Shown piece by piece: positions 43,587-51,624 of a stretch of 64,000 nt of DNA (within the stretch, counting starts at the first letter, position 1; each line of letters opens with the position of its first letter). The DNA is from Nitrospiraceae bacterium. Its GTDB lineage: Bacteria > Nitrospirota > Nitrospiria > Nitrospirales > Nitrospiraceae. Position numbers and translations under genes: made by a program. The stretch is taken from contig CAKKRK010000020.1 in NCBI GenBank assembly GCA_919902665.1, positions 1-64,000 on the forward strand, in the 5' to 3' direction. Under the pieces are notes generated by a model. The model was given only the letters and a program-made list of their open reading frames with translations. It made no database searches and had not been told where the DNA came from.

Positions 43587-44168
43587 CTATAGATCCGACT
43601 TAAACATGACATCGGTGCGCAGCACATATTTGTGCCCACTATGAACCATAGCCCCCTCGTGCCAGATGGAATGTAAGAATACGAGTGCCATCCCTTCCCT
43701 CGGTTGTACGCTAAGGTAGGGACGGTGCTGAACTACGTGCTCCATGTCCGCGAAGAATCGTGTTTCTCCACCCGTCATCCCATCGTTGAGATAGATCATA
43801 AACGTCACCTGACTTTGCTCGTAGCTGTTCATCCTCGTATAGGCCCCATCGCGATGAGGGTTGAATGTCTGCCCAGGACCATAACGGTAAAAGCGCCACC
43901 GTTCATTGAACCCCACAAGTGTATGACCTTGTATAGCAGGCAAGAATGGTTCGGCTCGCCGGAACAGCTCTGAGGCTAGCGCCACGTCATCGACCAAGAG
44001 ACGTTCGTTGTTTCGGACATGTTCGATGATCTCACCGGCGACAGTTCCCGGCTCATAGAGGAGACCTTCGCTACGCTGGATCAGCGCTGCGCACGCTTCG
44101 CCTGACAGGAAGTCGTGGATCAGTAACACCTTACCTGGATCCAAATCTTCCTTGATCATGGACAACAT
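43587..44168 (-). CDS. 2OG-Fe(II) oxygenase, prolyl-4-hydroxylase type
   Basis: A 193-residue cytosolic protein. ATG 44168 has AAGGAAAGGG about 9 bases upstream. The iron site is His-x-Asp in FNPHRDGAYTRM, with the distal His in SIWHEGAMVHSGHKYVLRTDVMF; the Arg of VLRTD would bind 2-oxoglutarate. The strand QVTFMIYLNDGMTGGETRFF is typical of prolyl-4-hydroxylase-like enzymes. It overlaps the preceding TPR-like gene by 13 bases, so the pair is probably co-translated and may modify or recognise a common protein partner. Confidence 0.85.
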   Translation of the reverse strand: MLSMIKEDLDPGKVLLIHDFLSGEACAALIQRSEGLLYEPGTVAGEIIEHVRNNERLLVDDVALASELFRRAEPFLPAIQGHTLVGFNERWRFYRYGPGQTFNPHRDGAYTRMNSYEQSQVTFMIYLNDGMTGGETRFFADMEHVVQHRPYLSVQPREGMALVFLHSIWHEGAMVHSGHKYVLRTDVMFKSDL

Positions 44169-44710
44169 GCTTGAGTCCCTTTCCTTTCCTCGCACGACCT
44201 GCTCGGAAATTGCTTCTGAGCCACGTTACCGCGCTCGGACTCCTCTGGGCTGGTGCCCTTCCGTTGGCATTGATCCACGAAGTTCATAATCATGATTCTA
44301 CATGCTTCATCATCAATATGAGACACCGCTCCCCTTGCCCCAACAAAATCCCCTTTGTTCATCAGAAATACTGGAATCATTAATAGGGGTAATGTTCCCG
44401 AAGACCCCATCGCTTTTGCTATCTCGATTGCCCCAGCAACATTACCTGCCCTGGCAAAGGCGAGAGGAAGGTCATGATATTCGTGACAAGCTAATAACGA
44501 TTTATCAGGGCATGAGGCGATCGTTTCCTTGACCCCCTCTACATCCCCGCGATCCTTTTGGATGCACAGAATCGCCCCCCAGACGTCTCTCAGATATCTC
44601 CTATCAACCATCCTTTCGATGGTCTGTCTCGCCCCGGTTACATTACCTGTAACAGCTTGCCTGATAGCACGGTCCTTGAGAGTTTCATCTGTGAGTGCCT
44701 GGTCAGACAT
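44156..44710 (-). CDS. helical-repeat (TPR/PPR-like) protein
   Basis: A 184-residue protein. The ATG at 44710 has GAGAGGAG about 8 bases upstream. It consists of four or five 33-37-residue helical pairs, each with a (G/A)N-V/D-xGA turn: AVTGNVTGARQTI, KDRGDVEGVKETI, ARAGNVAGAIEIA, MNKGDFVGARGAV. This is a protein-binding solenoid without enzymatic motifs. It probably serves as partner or scaffold for the overlapping 2OG oxygenase. Confidence 0.65.
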   Translation of the reverse strand: MSDQALTDETLKDRAIRQAVTGNVTGARQTIERMVDRRYLRDVWGAILCIQKDRGDVEGVKETIASCPDKSLLACHEYHDLPLAFARAGNVAGAIEIAKAMGSSGTLPLLMIPVFLMNKGDFVGARGAVSHIDDEACRIMIMNFVDQCQRKGTSPEESERGNVAQKQFPSRSCEERKGTQACCP

Positions 44711-44889
44711 TGTTTTTGGCTCCTCTCTGTGTCCGACTCGACCTAGAACCACCTACATGGATCAATGCGCAGAGTTATCCCAATCTATTTGGCGGATAAA
44801 TATAAAGTTATAGAAGAACAGATTAAATTCATCGGCATGTCATTCAAGCCTATCACAAGGCTTGGAACATGCTGGAGGGAATTACCTAT
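44711..44889. other. upstream region of the TPR/2OG pair
   Basis: Short AT-rich stretch that should contain the promoter of the leftward gene pair. No clear operator is visible. Confidence 0.3.
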
Positions 44890-45340
44890 GAGCCACATCT
44901 AACCGAAAAACCACATGAAGATTCCTGGGTCATGGGATCGAGCGTGTGGCGCATGCGGTCCACGTCAAAATGGTAGCGTTCATACGGTTAATGGGCTCGT
45001 GGAACAGCGGGGTCGTGAGCGCGAGCGTCGCCTCGTCAAGCACATATCCTTCGGCACGGAGTTCCTCAACCACTCGCCCGATGTGCAACGTGCTCCACGC
45101 GACCACCGCATGATGGAGCACGGATAAGCAACTGAAGGTATGGAGCTGATCGCCGAATTCGCGGGCCCGGAGATGTCCTTCCTTCCCCAAAACAGGGAAA
45201 TCGAAAGAGCGCATGGGACGCCTCGCCTTTATTCAAGTTCACGACCGATCCGGCGGCGATACTCCTCATCGTCCAACGTCTTGAGGATGTGCATCGTCTT
45301 GTGAACCCGGCCGATCTCAGGCCAACGCCTGATGGATACT
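44890..45340 (-). pseudogene. Tn3-family transposase C-terminal remnant, frameshifted
   Basis: Several minus-strand frames combine into the end of a Tn3 transposase. IGRVHKTMHILKTLDDEEYRRRIG is followed by NKGEASHALFRF, then HTFSCLSVLHHAVVAWSTLHIG and VEELRAEGYVLDEATLALTTPL. RYHFDVDRMRH is read only after another shift. Family members normally end in HINxYGRYxFD. At least three indels are needed, and the DDE catalytic region is absent, so it is dead. Confidence 0.85.
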
Positions 45341-45504
45341 GTTCTGCCGGTCACGGAGACCCAGTGGTTGGGAGAATGCGGGAGACTGAGACAATATATC
45401 GGTGTGGACCTCCACGCCGGTGCATAGATGCAATAGAGTCGTGGACCTCCGTCCTTGCCCAATTATCGCTTTTCCCACAACCAAGATTGGAGCATTCAAC
45501 GTCC

Positions 45505-45807
45505 TTATGACTCCGCGACCTGGAGTACAGTCCGTAGGGCTTGAATCGTCAAGGGCGCATTCCCTTCGCTGCGGTTATTGACCAAGACGTACGCATCTCG
45601 CTTCTCTCCCACCGCTTTCTTCACCAGCTCCACGGTATCTCGCCGCATTTCTGGGAGTTCTTCTACAATTTTCGCGTACGGCTCCGCTCGTTTCTTCGCG
45701 GCTTCATAGGACATCTTGGGCGGTGTCAGGAGTCGCAGGACCGTGAAGGGCGCCCCCCCTACCTTTTCGGTATGGTCAAAAAATCTGAACCCTCTCATAA
45801 GTTCCAC
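45505..45807 (-). pseudogene. DUF72 (YecE-like) protein, 5'-truncated, copy 2
   Basis: A 100-codon frame encodes only the C-terminal part of DUF72: GFRFFDHTEKVGGAPFTVLRLL, EPYAKIVEELPEMRRDTVELV and AYVLVNNRSEGNAPLTIQAL. Complete proteins are about 240-300 residues. The missing N-terminus is cut off where the plus-strand HTH fragment begins (about 45800), so a recombination joint lies there. The function of DUF72 is not established. Confidence 0.75.
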
Positions 45808-45949
45808 CGTGCCACACTACTGCATCGAAGGGAAGATCCTGGTGAAGCGAGAGGAGTTCGACCGTTGGCTGTTGGACTGGCACGCCGTGAAGTCGGCTGA
45901 CTTCCTGACAGCCATCACACTGAACCGCCCAGCATTGTCACGCTACTAA
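45800..45949 (+). pseudogene. excisionase-type HTH protein, N-terminally truncated
   Basis: The frame encodes VPHYCIEGKILVKREEFDRWLLDWH, the second half of an HTH_17/excisionase domain (usually IPHYKIGRRILFKREELDxWL). The first helix pair is missing, cut by the DUF72 fragment. A complete protein of the same class is encoded immediately downstream. Confidence 0.65.
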
Positions 45950-45969
45950 GGTGAAGGGGAAGCGAGATT

Positions 45970-46290
45970 ATGACACCACCGAGCCTTGATCAACTGATCC
46001 AGGACCCCGCAAAGGCGGCTATCCTACCACCGGAGATTGCGCAGGCACTGTTGATCGGACTCGCGTCGCTTCAGCCGTTGCTGGTTCAGCGGGCTCTAAT
46101 GGGCTCAGCAGACAGCGCGGGCGACGAGGATCTGCTCACAATCGGGCAAGTTGCCGCGAGACTGAAGCTCAGTCAATATCGCGCCTATGAATTGTGCCGT
46201 CACGGAGAGCTGAAGGCCATTCGATTGGGAAAATCGGTGCGGGTGAAACCGTCCGATTTGCACGCGTATATGGCGCAACATGGCGGTTGA
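45970..46290 (+). CDS. excisionase-family DNA-binding protein
   Basis: A 106-residue protein with an AAGGGGAAG-type ribosome site before ATG 45970. The C-terminal half is a MerR/excisionase HTH: LTIGQVAARLKLSQYRAYELC and GELKAIRLGKSVRVKPSDLHAYM. The N-terminal helical region (about 1-50) is Ala/Leu/Pro-rich. It lies 120 bp before the integrase and likely acts as recombination directionality factor, bending the attachment site for excision. Confidence 0.78.
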   Translation: MTPPSLDQLIQDPAKAAILPPEIAQALLIGLASLQPLLVQRALMGSADSAGDEDLLTIGQVAARLKLSQYRAYELCRHGELKAIRLGKSVRVKPSDLHAYMAQHGG

Positions 46291-46412
46291 AACTCGCAGG
46301 ATACGAATCGTATCCTGTCCTCGTGGCCCGATGGGAACGCAATGAATTGCCGCTTCGAGAAGCGATGCAACCTGTGATTCGAATACTGAAGTCCCGCAAT
46401 AACTGGTGACGT

Positions 46413-47693
46413 ATGGCTTGTGTGCGAAAACGGCGCGGCAAATATGTGGTGGACTGGCGCGATGGAGCGGGAGTGCGCCGCTGGAAGACCTTCGACAAGA
46501 AGACCGATGCGGATGCGCACCGTGATAAGGTCGGACCTGAAGCCCGGCAACGTTTGACATCGACTGTTCCCGCCAGCATCACGTTGAAGGACTATGCCGA
46601 GCACTGGAAACAATTGATCGGCCATAGTCTGAAGTCGCGGACCATGGCGAGATACAGTGAAATTCTCATGCAACATATCCTCCCGCGCTTTGAGAAGGTC
46701 GCAGTTCAAAAGCTGGAGCGAGGACCTATTAAGCTCTTACTCACTGACAAGCTCAACGAGGGACTTCAGAAGCGTACCGTTCGCAATATCCATGCTGTGT
46801 TGAGAACCATGCTGAATGCTGCGATTGACGATGGTCTTCTCAGCTCCAATCCAGCGGCAAAATTAGGCCGAACGCTCAAGTTAACCACATCCAAGGCGAC
46901 GAGGCAGGAAGAAATCAAAGCCTTCACCAAGGAGCAGCGGCACGTGTTCCTGGCCACGGCCTTGAAAGACACGCCCCGCTACTATCCGCTGTTCTTTGTC
47001 CTGGCCGGTACAGGTATGAGATTAGGGGAAGCCTTAGCGCTGCAAGTCGACGATGTGGATCTTCAGGCCAAGACGATCCGCATTGCCCGTGCTTTTTCAG
47101 AAGATGGAGCGCTTGATACGCCCAAGTCTGGCCATGGACGCTCGGTAGATATCTCGAACTCTCTCACCGAGATGCTGGGATCTCATATCCGGGCACGCAA
47201 GCAAGACACGCTCAAATATGGATGGACTGATCGTCCTTCGTGGTTATTCGTGAGCAAGGTGGGTACGCCACTCGATGCGGCGAATGTGCGGAAGGGCATG
47301 ACCCATGCGTTGAAGGCAGCGAAGTTGCCGACACATTTCACCCCCCATTGTTTGCGCCATACGTACGCCTCCATTCTCCTGGCTGATAGCGTCAGCCCTG
47401 TTTACGTACAGGAACAACTTGGCCACGCCACGATTGAATTGACTGTCTCCACCTATGGTCGATGGCTGAAGAAGAAAGCCCCTGGTGCGCTGGATCGTCT
47501 CGACGAAATACCGTCTCAATCAGAGCGGGCGGTAGCAAGTGGTAGCAAAGTGGTAGCAGACGGGGCCTACGCACACAATCCCCCGACCGGAGAGGTGGTG
47601 CAACTGCCTGAAATTCCTTGGGGAGGTGTGGAGCTGGCGAGAGGAATCGAACCTCCAACCTGCGGTTTACAAAACCGCTGCTCTGCCGATTGA
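46413..47693 (+). CDS. int: tyrosine recombinase / site-specific integrase
   Basis: A 426-residue phage-type integrase. The N-terminus has the arm-binding AP2-like strands (KRRGKYVVDWRDGAGVRRWKTF) and a SAM-like core domain (SRTMARYSEILMQHILPRF). The catalytic residues are visible: Arg in GTGMRLGEAL, His and Arg in HCLRHTYASI, GH in EQLGHATIE and Tyr in TVSTYGRW. The last 22 codons run antisense into a tRNA-Thr gene, the usual configuration when the element uses that tRNA 3' end as its attachment site. Confidence 0.93.
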   Translation: MACVRKRRGKYVVDWRDGAGVRRWKTFDKKTDADAHRDKVGPEARQRLTSTVPASITLKDYAEHWKQLIGHSLKSRTMARYSEILMQHILPRFEKVAVQKLERGPIKLLLTDKLNEGLQKRTVRNIHAVLRTMLNAAIDDGLLSSNPAAKLGRTLKLTTSKATRQEEIKAFTKEQRHVFLATALKDTPRYYPLFFVLAGTGMRLGEALALQVDDVDLQAKTIRIARAFSEDGALDTPKSGHGRSVDISNSLTEMLGSHIRARKQDTLKYGWTDRPSWLFVSKVGTPLDAANVRKGMTHALKAAKLPTHFTPHCLRHTYASILLADSVSPVYVQEQLGHATIELTVSTYGRWLKKKAPGALDRLDEIPSQSERAVASGSKVVADGAYAHNPPTGEVVQLPEIPWGGVELARGIEPPTCGLQNRCSAD

Positions 47694-47704
47694 GCTACGC
47701 CAGC
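47629..47704 (-). tRNA. tRNA-Thr (anticodon UGU)
   Basis: On the minus strand the acceptor arms GCTGGCG and CGCCAGC pair over 7 bp, the anticodon stem GCGGT/ACCGC encloses TTTGTAA, giving anticodon TGT, and the T arm has GAGG-TTCGATT-CCTC. CCA is encoded after a T discriminator. The integrase gene overlaps most of it in antisense, so this tRNA is the attachment site and the right border of the island. Confidence 0.92.
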
Positions 47705-47867
47705 CCGCTTGCGAGTCGAGTCCTCACGTCGCAGCGCACAGTACCAACAGGCCGGAGAATCTGTCAAGAAATCTCCCACCCATTAGATCGCAGCCAAGTA
47801 ACTGATATAACTTGCATTAGATACCACGGGTCATTATTCTAACCCCGCATCGCAGTTCGTATTCCAA

Positions 47868-49331
47868 ATGGTATCACGTATGAGTCAAGCCCACGTGCTC
47901 GTTGTCGATGACGATCCTGCCGTCCGGGATGTTCTGCAGGAAGTCCTGAGGCAGGAGGAGTATAGCGTCTCTACTGCCGAGGACGGTGCGGCAGCAATCC
48001 AGGCGGTGAAGGACTCGGTGATTCACATCGTGATCACTGATTTTCAGCTGCCCGATATCGATGGACTCGAGATCATCGATCGCCTGGCGAAGCTCGACGC
48101 GAAGATCATTCCCATCATGATGACCGGATTTGGTACGATTGAAACCGCAGTCCGGGCCATGAAGTCTGGCGCATTTGACTTCATTACCAAGCCGTTCGAC
48201 CTTGAAACCGTGGCCGTGGTGGTTCGGAAGGCGGCAGAGTTCCTTCGGCTTCGGCAAGAAAACCATCTCTTGCGGAAGGCCGTACGCGATCAATATCGAC
48301 TTGAACATCTGGTGGGCGCCAGCGAGCCGATCCAACACGTGATGGAGTTTGTCCACAAAGTCGCCGACAGCGATAGCACGGTCATGATTCAAGGCGAAAG
48401 CGGCACTGGCAAGGAGTTGGTGGCGCGGATGCTCCACTTCAATAGTCTTCGCAAGGATCGTCCGTTGGTCCCGGTGAACTGTGGTGCGATCCCTGAAAAT
48501 CTGTTGGAGTCGGAACTCTTCGGGCACGAAAAAGGTGCGTTCACTGGAGCCACGCACTCGCGAATGGGACGTTTTGAACTGGCAAACGGAGGGACCATCT
48601 TCCTCGATGAAATCGGCGAAATGAGCCTGCCATTACAAGTGAAAATTCTTCGAGTGTTACAAGAACGGGAATTTGAACGCGTCGGTGGAAATCGGACGAT
48701 TCATGTGGATGTGCGGATCATTGCCGCGACGAATCAGGATTTGGAAACGCTGGTTGAAGAAAAGCGATTTCGCAAAGATCTGTTCTATCGGCTCAATGTA
48801 ATCCCTATCGTGATTCCTCCTCTACGAGAACGCCGGAGCGATATTCCGCTCCTTATCGACCATTTCCTGACTCGCTTCAATCAGAGTAAGCACACTCAGG
48901 TGTCAGGCCTTGCTCCCGATGTGCTTCACATGTTGACCGAGTACGACTGGCCTGGCAACATTCGGGAGTTAGAGAACATGATCGAGCGATTGGTCGTGCT
49001 GAAGAAGCACGGCGTCCTTTCCGTTGGAGATTTACCTGAGAAAATCTGTCGGAGGCCGCCGGCTCCCGAGCTCAAGGAGCAGTTTATCCGGTTCAGTGAG
49101 GACGGCATCAATCTTTCCAGAGAGGTTGAACAGTACGAAAAACATCTCATCATGGAAGCCCTGCGGAAAGCTAACGGCGTCACCTCGCGGGCAGCGCAAT
49201 TGCTCCACTTGAACCGGACGACGTTGGTTGAAAAGCTGAAACGTAAGGGGGTGGATCCACGATCTCAATTGGAAACCCTCCCGCTCTGGCCACGCTCTTC
49301 CAGTCAAAAGATTGACGACCTATCGACCTAG
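47868..49331 (+). CDS. NtrC-family sigma-54 response regulator (flagellar master-type)
   Basis: A 487-residue regulator. The receiver domain (about 5-125) has the acidic cluster VVDDDP, the phospho-acceptor Asp in ITDFQLPDIDG, MMTGFGT and ITKPFD. The AAA+ domain has Walker A GESGTGKE, GAFTGA, GGTIFLDEIGEM and RRSDIP. The C-terminal Fis-type HTH is GVTSRAAQLLHLNRTTLVEKLKRKG, as in FleQ/FlrA-type flagellar activators. ATG 47868 or 47880 may be the start; neither has a good ribosome site. It is the first gene outside the island and probably activates the sigma-54 promoter at 49421. Confidence 0.88.
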   Translation: MVSRMSQAHVLVVDDDPAVRDVLQEVLRQEEYSVSTAEDGAAAIQAVKDSVIHIVITDFQLPDIDGLEIIDRLAKLDAKIIPIMMTGFGTIETAVRAMKSGAFDFITKPFDLETVAVVVRKAAEFLRLRQENHLLRKAVRDQYRLEHLVGASEPIQHVMEFVHKVADSDSTVMIQGESGTGKELVARMLHFNSLRKDRPLVPVNCGAIPENLLESELFGHEKGAFTGATHSRMGRFELANGGTIFLDEIGEMSLPLQVKILRVLQEREFERVGGNRTIHVDVRIIAATNQDLETLVEEKRFRKDLFYRLNVIPIVIPPLRERRSDIPLLIDHFLTRFNQSKHTQVSGLAPDVLHMLTEYDWPGNIRELENMIERLVVLKKHGVLSVGDLPEKICRRPPAPELKEQFIRFSEDGINLSREVEQYEKHLIMEALRKANGVTSRAAQLLHLNRTTLVEKLKRKGVDPRSQLETLPLWPRSSSQKIDDLST

Positions 49332-49420
49332 CCGATGCCAATCCTGACGCGATCTGTCCAAGTTCTCGAGTTGCCTCGATAACTCATCTGATTTCCTGAG
49401 AGTTTTCGACCTGTCTCCAG

Positions 49421-49436
49421 GGCATGAGCTTTGCTG
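49421..49436 (+). promoter_or_regulatory. candidate sigma-54 promoter of the TPR-kinase-regulator operon
   Basis: GGCATGAGCTTTGCT has the exact GG-N10-GC spacing (GG 49421-49422, GC 49433-49434) and the TTGC core of the -12 box. Transcription would begin near 49445, only a few bases before the GTG at 49450, so the true protein start may be further downstream. Confidence 0.55.
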
Positions 49437-49449
49437 ATGCCCTATCGCC

Positions 49450-51624
49450 GTGTATCGATACTATTTACGATATTGCCAACTCGTCTTCTCGATTGCTGCT
49501 TCGATGGCGTGCTCTTCGATGGCAATTGGGGCGGTTCCCTCGCAGCCTACTCCCTCAAGCGACGCGGTCACCGAACGAGCAACTTCGATACGGAACCCAG
49601 TACCGATTGAGGGACTCGTACGACTCTTGCCTGATGATGGGCCTCGTCCGGAAGGCCAATCGTCGGGCATTGATGGACTCGCCTGGCAAGAAGGCCGGTC
49701 TGCGTACCGGAAGAACGCATGGCTGGAGGCGCAGCGGTTCTTTGGGACTATCGTCAAGGAACATCCAGAAAGTCCACTCGTCCCATCTGCGAAAGCTTTC
49801 TTGGTTGAGCTCTTGTTGCAGGATGAGGTCACGGGGCAAACCCGATCCGAGGCGATTCAGGAGTACAAAAAACTCCTTCGGAACCATCCACAATCGTCAA
49901 ACGCTCGGAGAGCAGAATGGCGGGTCGCGGATCTATATTTCGAGCAAGGCGCGTTCCAAGAGGCACAGGCGTTTTACGAGAACGCCATGGCCCATTCCGT
50001 CAATCTTCCCTTTGACGGCAATCGAGCTTTGTTGGGGCTTGGCTATACATTCATGGCCATGGGGAAATGGAGCGACGCCGAGCATGCGTTTGCGAACGTG
50101 CGAAAGCGAAGTGAGGACGAGCAGTTGCTCCAAGGAGCGACGTTGGGATTGGCTCATGCGCTGTTCAGAGCGCAGCGATTTTCCGAAGCGCAGCCGATCT
50201 ACGATATCAGCTATCGACGATGGCCGCATCTCCTGAGGGGCGATCCGTTGTCGCTTCAGCAGTATGCCCTCACGCAAGTGAAACTGCATCATGAGGCTTC
50301 CGCGCGAGAACTCATGCTGCTCTTTTATAATCTCCATCCTCGCCATGAGTATGCGCCTACGGCTCTGCTGCACGTGGCTGAGAGTTTACGAGCTGGTGCT
50401 AAACAGCCGCTTGCCGAGTTCGTCTACGCGCTGATCCTTTCGCTCTATCCGGACAGCACGTCGGATGCGACGGCCAAACTGCGGCTGGCCGCACTCCGCG
50501 CAGAGAATATGTTACCGGCTGGAAGCAATGCGCTCGGGCTCACGGTCAGCGCCATGATCCACAACGTGCCGGTTCCGGACCAGACCGACGCCTCCTACCG
50601 ATCGATGCTGGAAGAGATTGCGACTCAAGAGGCGAGCAATTCAATGGGTAGTGAGGCCCTGTACTACCTTGGTAAGGGGTATGAAGGCGCAGGCGACACG
50701 AATCGCGCGCTTCAAACCTACAAGGAGATCACGCTTCGAGCTACCAATAAGAACGACCTATGGGCCATCAAATCCACAGAGCGCCTGTCTGCTCTGTTGA
50801 CACCCTGGATCGAAGCGGCGATCGCATCGCACGACGATCTGACAGTTGTCAGTCTATTTCACAGGCAGGGAGCAATGGCCGAACAGCATTATGCGCGTTC
50901 CCCTGTGTTGCTGAACATCGCGGAATCCCATCGGCGTCTCGGCTTTTCACCGGAAGCCGTGCGGCTGTATCAGCAGATTGTTAAATCGCACAACGATTCG
51001 GTGTTGCTCGAAGCGGCTTTGATCGGCCTTGGAGGGATCTACCTGGATCAGCGAGATCCTGAGGCCGCCAGAAAAATGCTGGAGCGATACCGGTTTCAGT
51101 TCCCTATCGGTAAATACAACGTGGAGGTGCTGCATCTTTTGATTGAGGCCATGAGGCAACAGCGGGATCTGCAAGAGCTTCTCCATCTGTGCCGGATGTG
51201 GTTGTTGCGCCACCCGGTTCATCCTGAACGACCAGCTATGTATGTGGAGTTAGCCAAGACGCTGGGAGAACTGGATAAGCTGGATGAGTCTGCCCTGGCC
51301 TACGAAGAGGCGTTCAAGGCTGGCGCGGTGCAAGCGTCCAATACACTTGTTTCCTATGCCGATACGTTATCTCGATTGAATCGACATGAGCGGGCTATTA
51401 CAGCCTACCAATTAGTGCTGGCTAAGAAACCGAACGTGTCTCACGCCGATTGGGCGCGGCTTCAAATAGCCAACCATTGGACGGCCTTGAAGCAATACGA
51501 TCGCGCCACCGTGGCGCTGGCCGAGCTTGAGGTCACGGACGATCCAATCCTCAATCGCCTTTCAGCGTCCCTTAAAACAAGTTTGCGAGCGGTCAGTCAT
51601 TCGAGGAAGCAGGAGGGGCTATGA
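49450..51624 (+). CDS. TPR-repeat protein of the flagellar regulatory operon
   Basis: Up to 724 residues. The GTG start at 49450 gives an N-terminal hydrophobic segment (YYLRYCQLVFSIAASMACSSMAIGAV) that can serve as signal peptide. From residue 75 on, it is built of 34-residue helical repeats (AYRKNAWLEAQRFFGTIVKEHPES, DLYFEQGAFQEAQAFYENA, ALGYTFMAMGKWSDAEHAF and more), twelve or so in all. Such proteins scaffold complexes; this one is probably periplasmic. Its stop overlaps the histidine kinase start by 4 bases (ATGA), linking it to signal transduction. Confidence 0.75.
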   Translation: MYRYYLRYCQLVFSIAASMACSSMAIGAVPSQPTPSSDAVTERATSIRNPVPIEGLVRLLPDDGPRPEGQSSGIDGLAWQEGRSAYRKNAWLEAQRFFGTIVKEHPESPLVPSAKAFLVELLLQDEVTGQTRSEAIQEYKKLLRNHPQSSNARRAEWRVADLYFEQGAFQEAQAFYENAMAHSVNLPFDGNRALLGLGYTFMAMGKWSDAEHAFANVRKRSEDEQLLQGATLGLAHALFRAQRFSEAQPIYDISYRRWPHLLRGDPLSLQQYALTQVKLHHEASARELMLLFYNLHPRHEYAPTALLHVAESLRAGAKQPLAEFVYALILSLYPDSTSDATAKLRLAALRAENMLPAGSNALGLTVSAMIHNVPVPDQTDASYRSMLEEIATQEASNSMGSEALYYLGKGYEGAGDTNRALQTYKEITLRATNKNDLWAIKSTERLSALLTPWIEAAIASHDDLTVVSLFHRQGAMAEQHYARSPVLLNIAESHRRLGFSPEAVRLYQQIVKSHNDSVLLEAALIGLGGIYLDQRDPEAARKMLERYRFQFPIGKYNVEVLHLLIEAMRQQRDLQELLHLCRMWLLRHPVHPERPAMYVELAKTLGELDKLDESALAYEEAFKAGAVQASNTLVSYADTLSRLNRHERAITAYQLVLAKKPNVSHADWARLQIANHWTALKQYDRATVALAELEVTDDPILNRLSASLKTSLRAVSHSRKQEGL

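Noticed and set aside
49424-50236. Alternative long frame overlapping the TPR gene
   Set aside because: It is Arg/Ser/Leu-rich without family features and lies out of phase with a clear TPR-repeat frame that continues to 51624.
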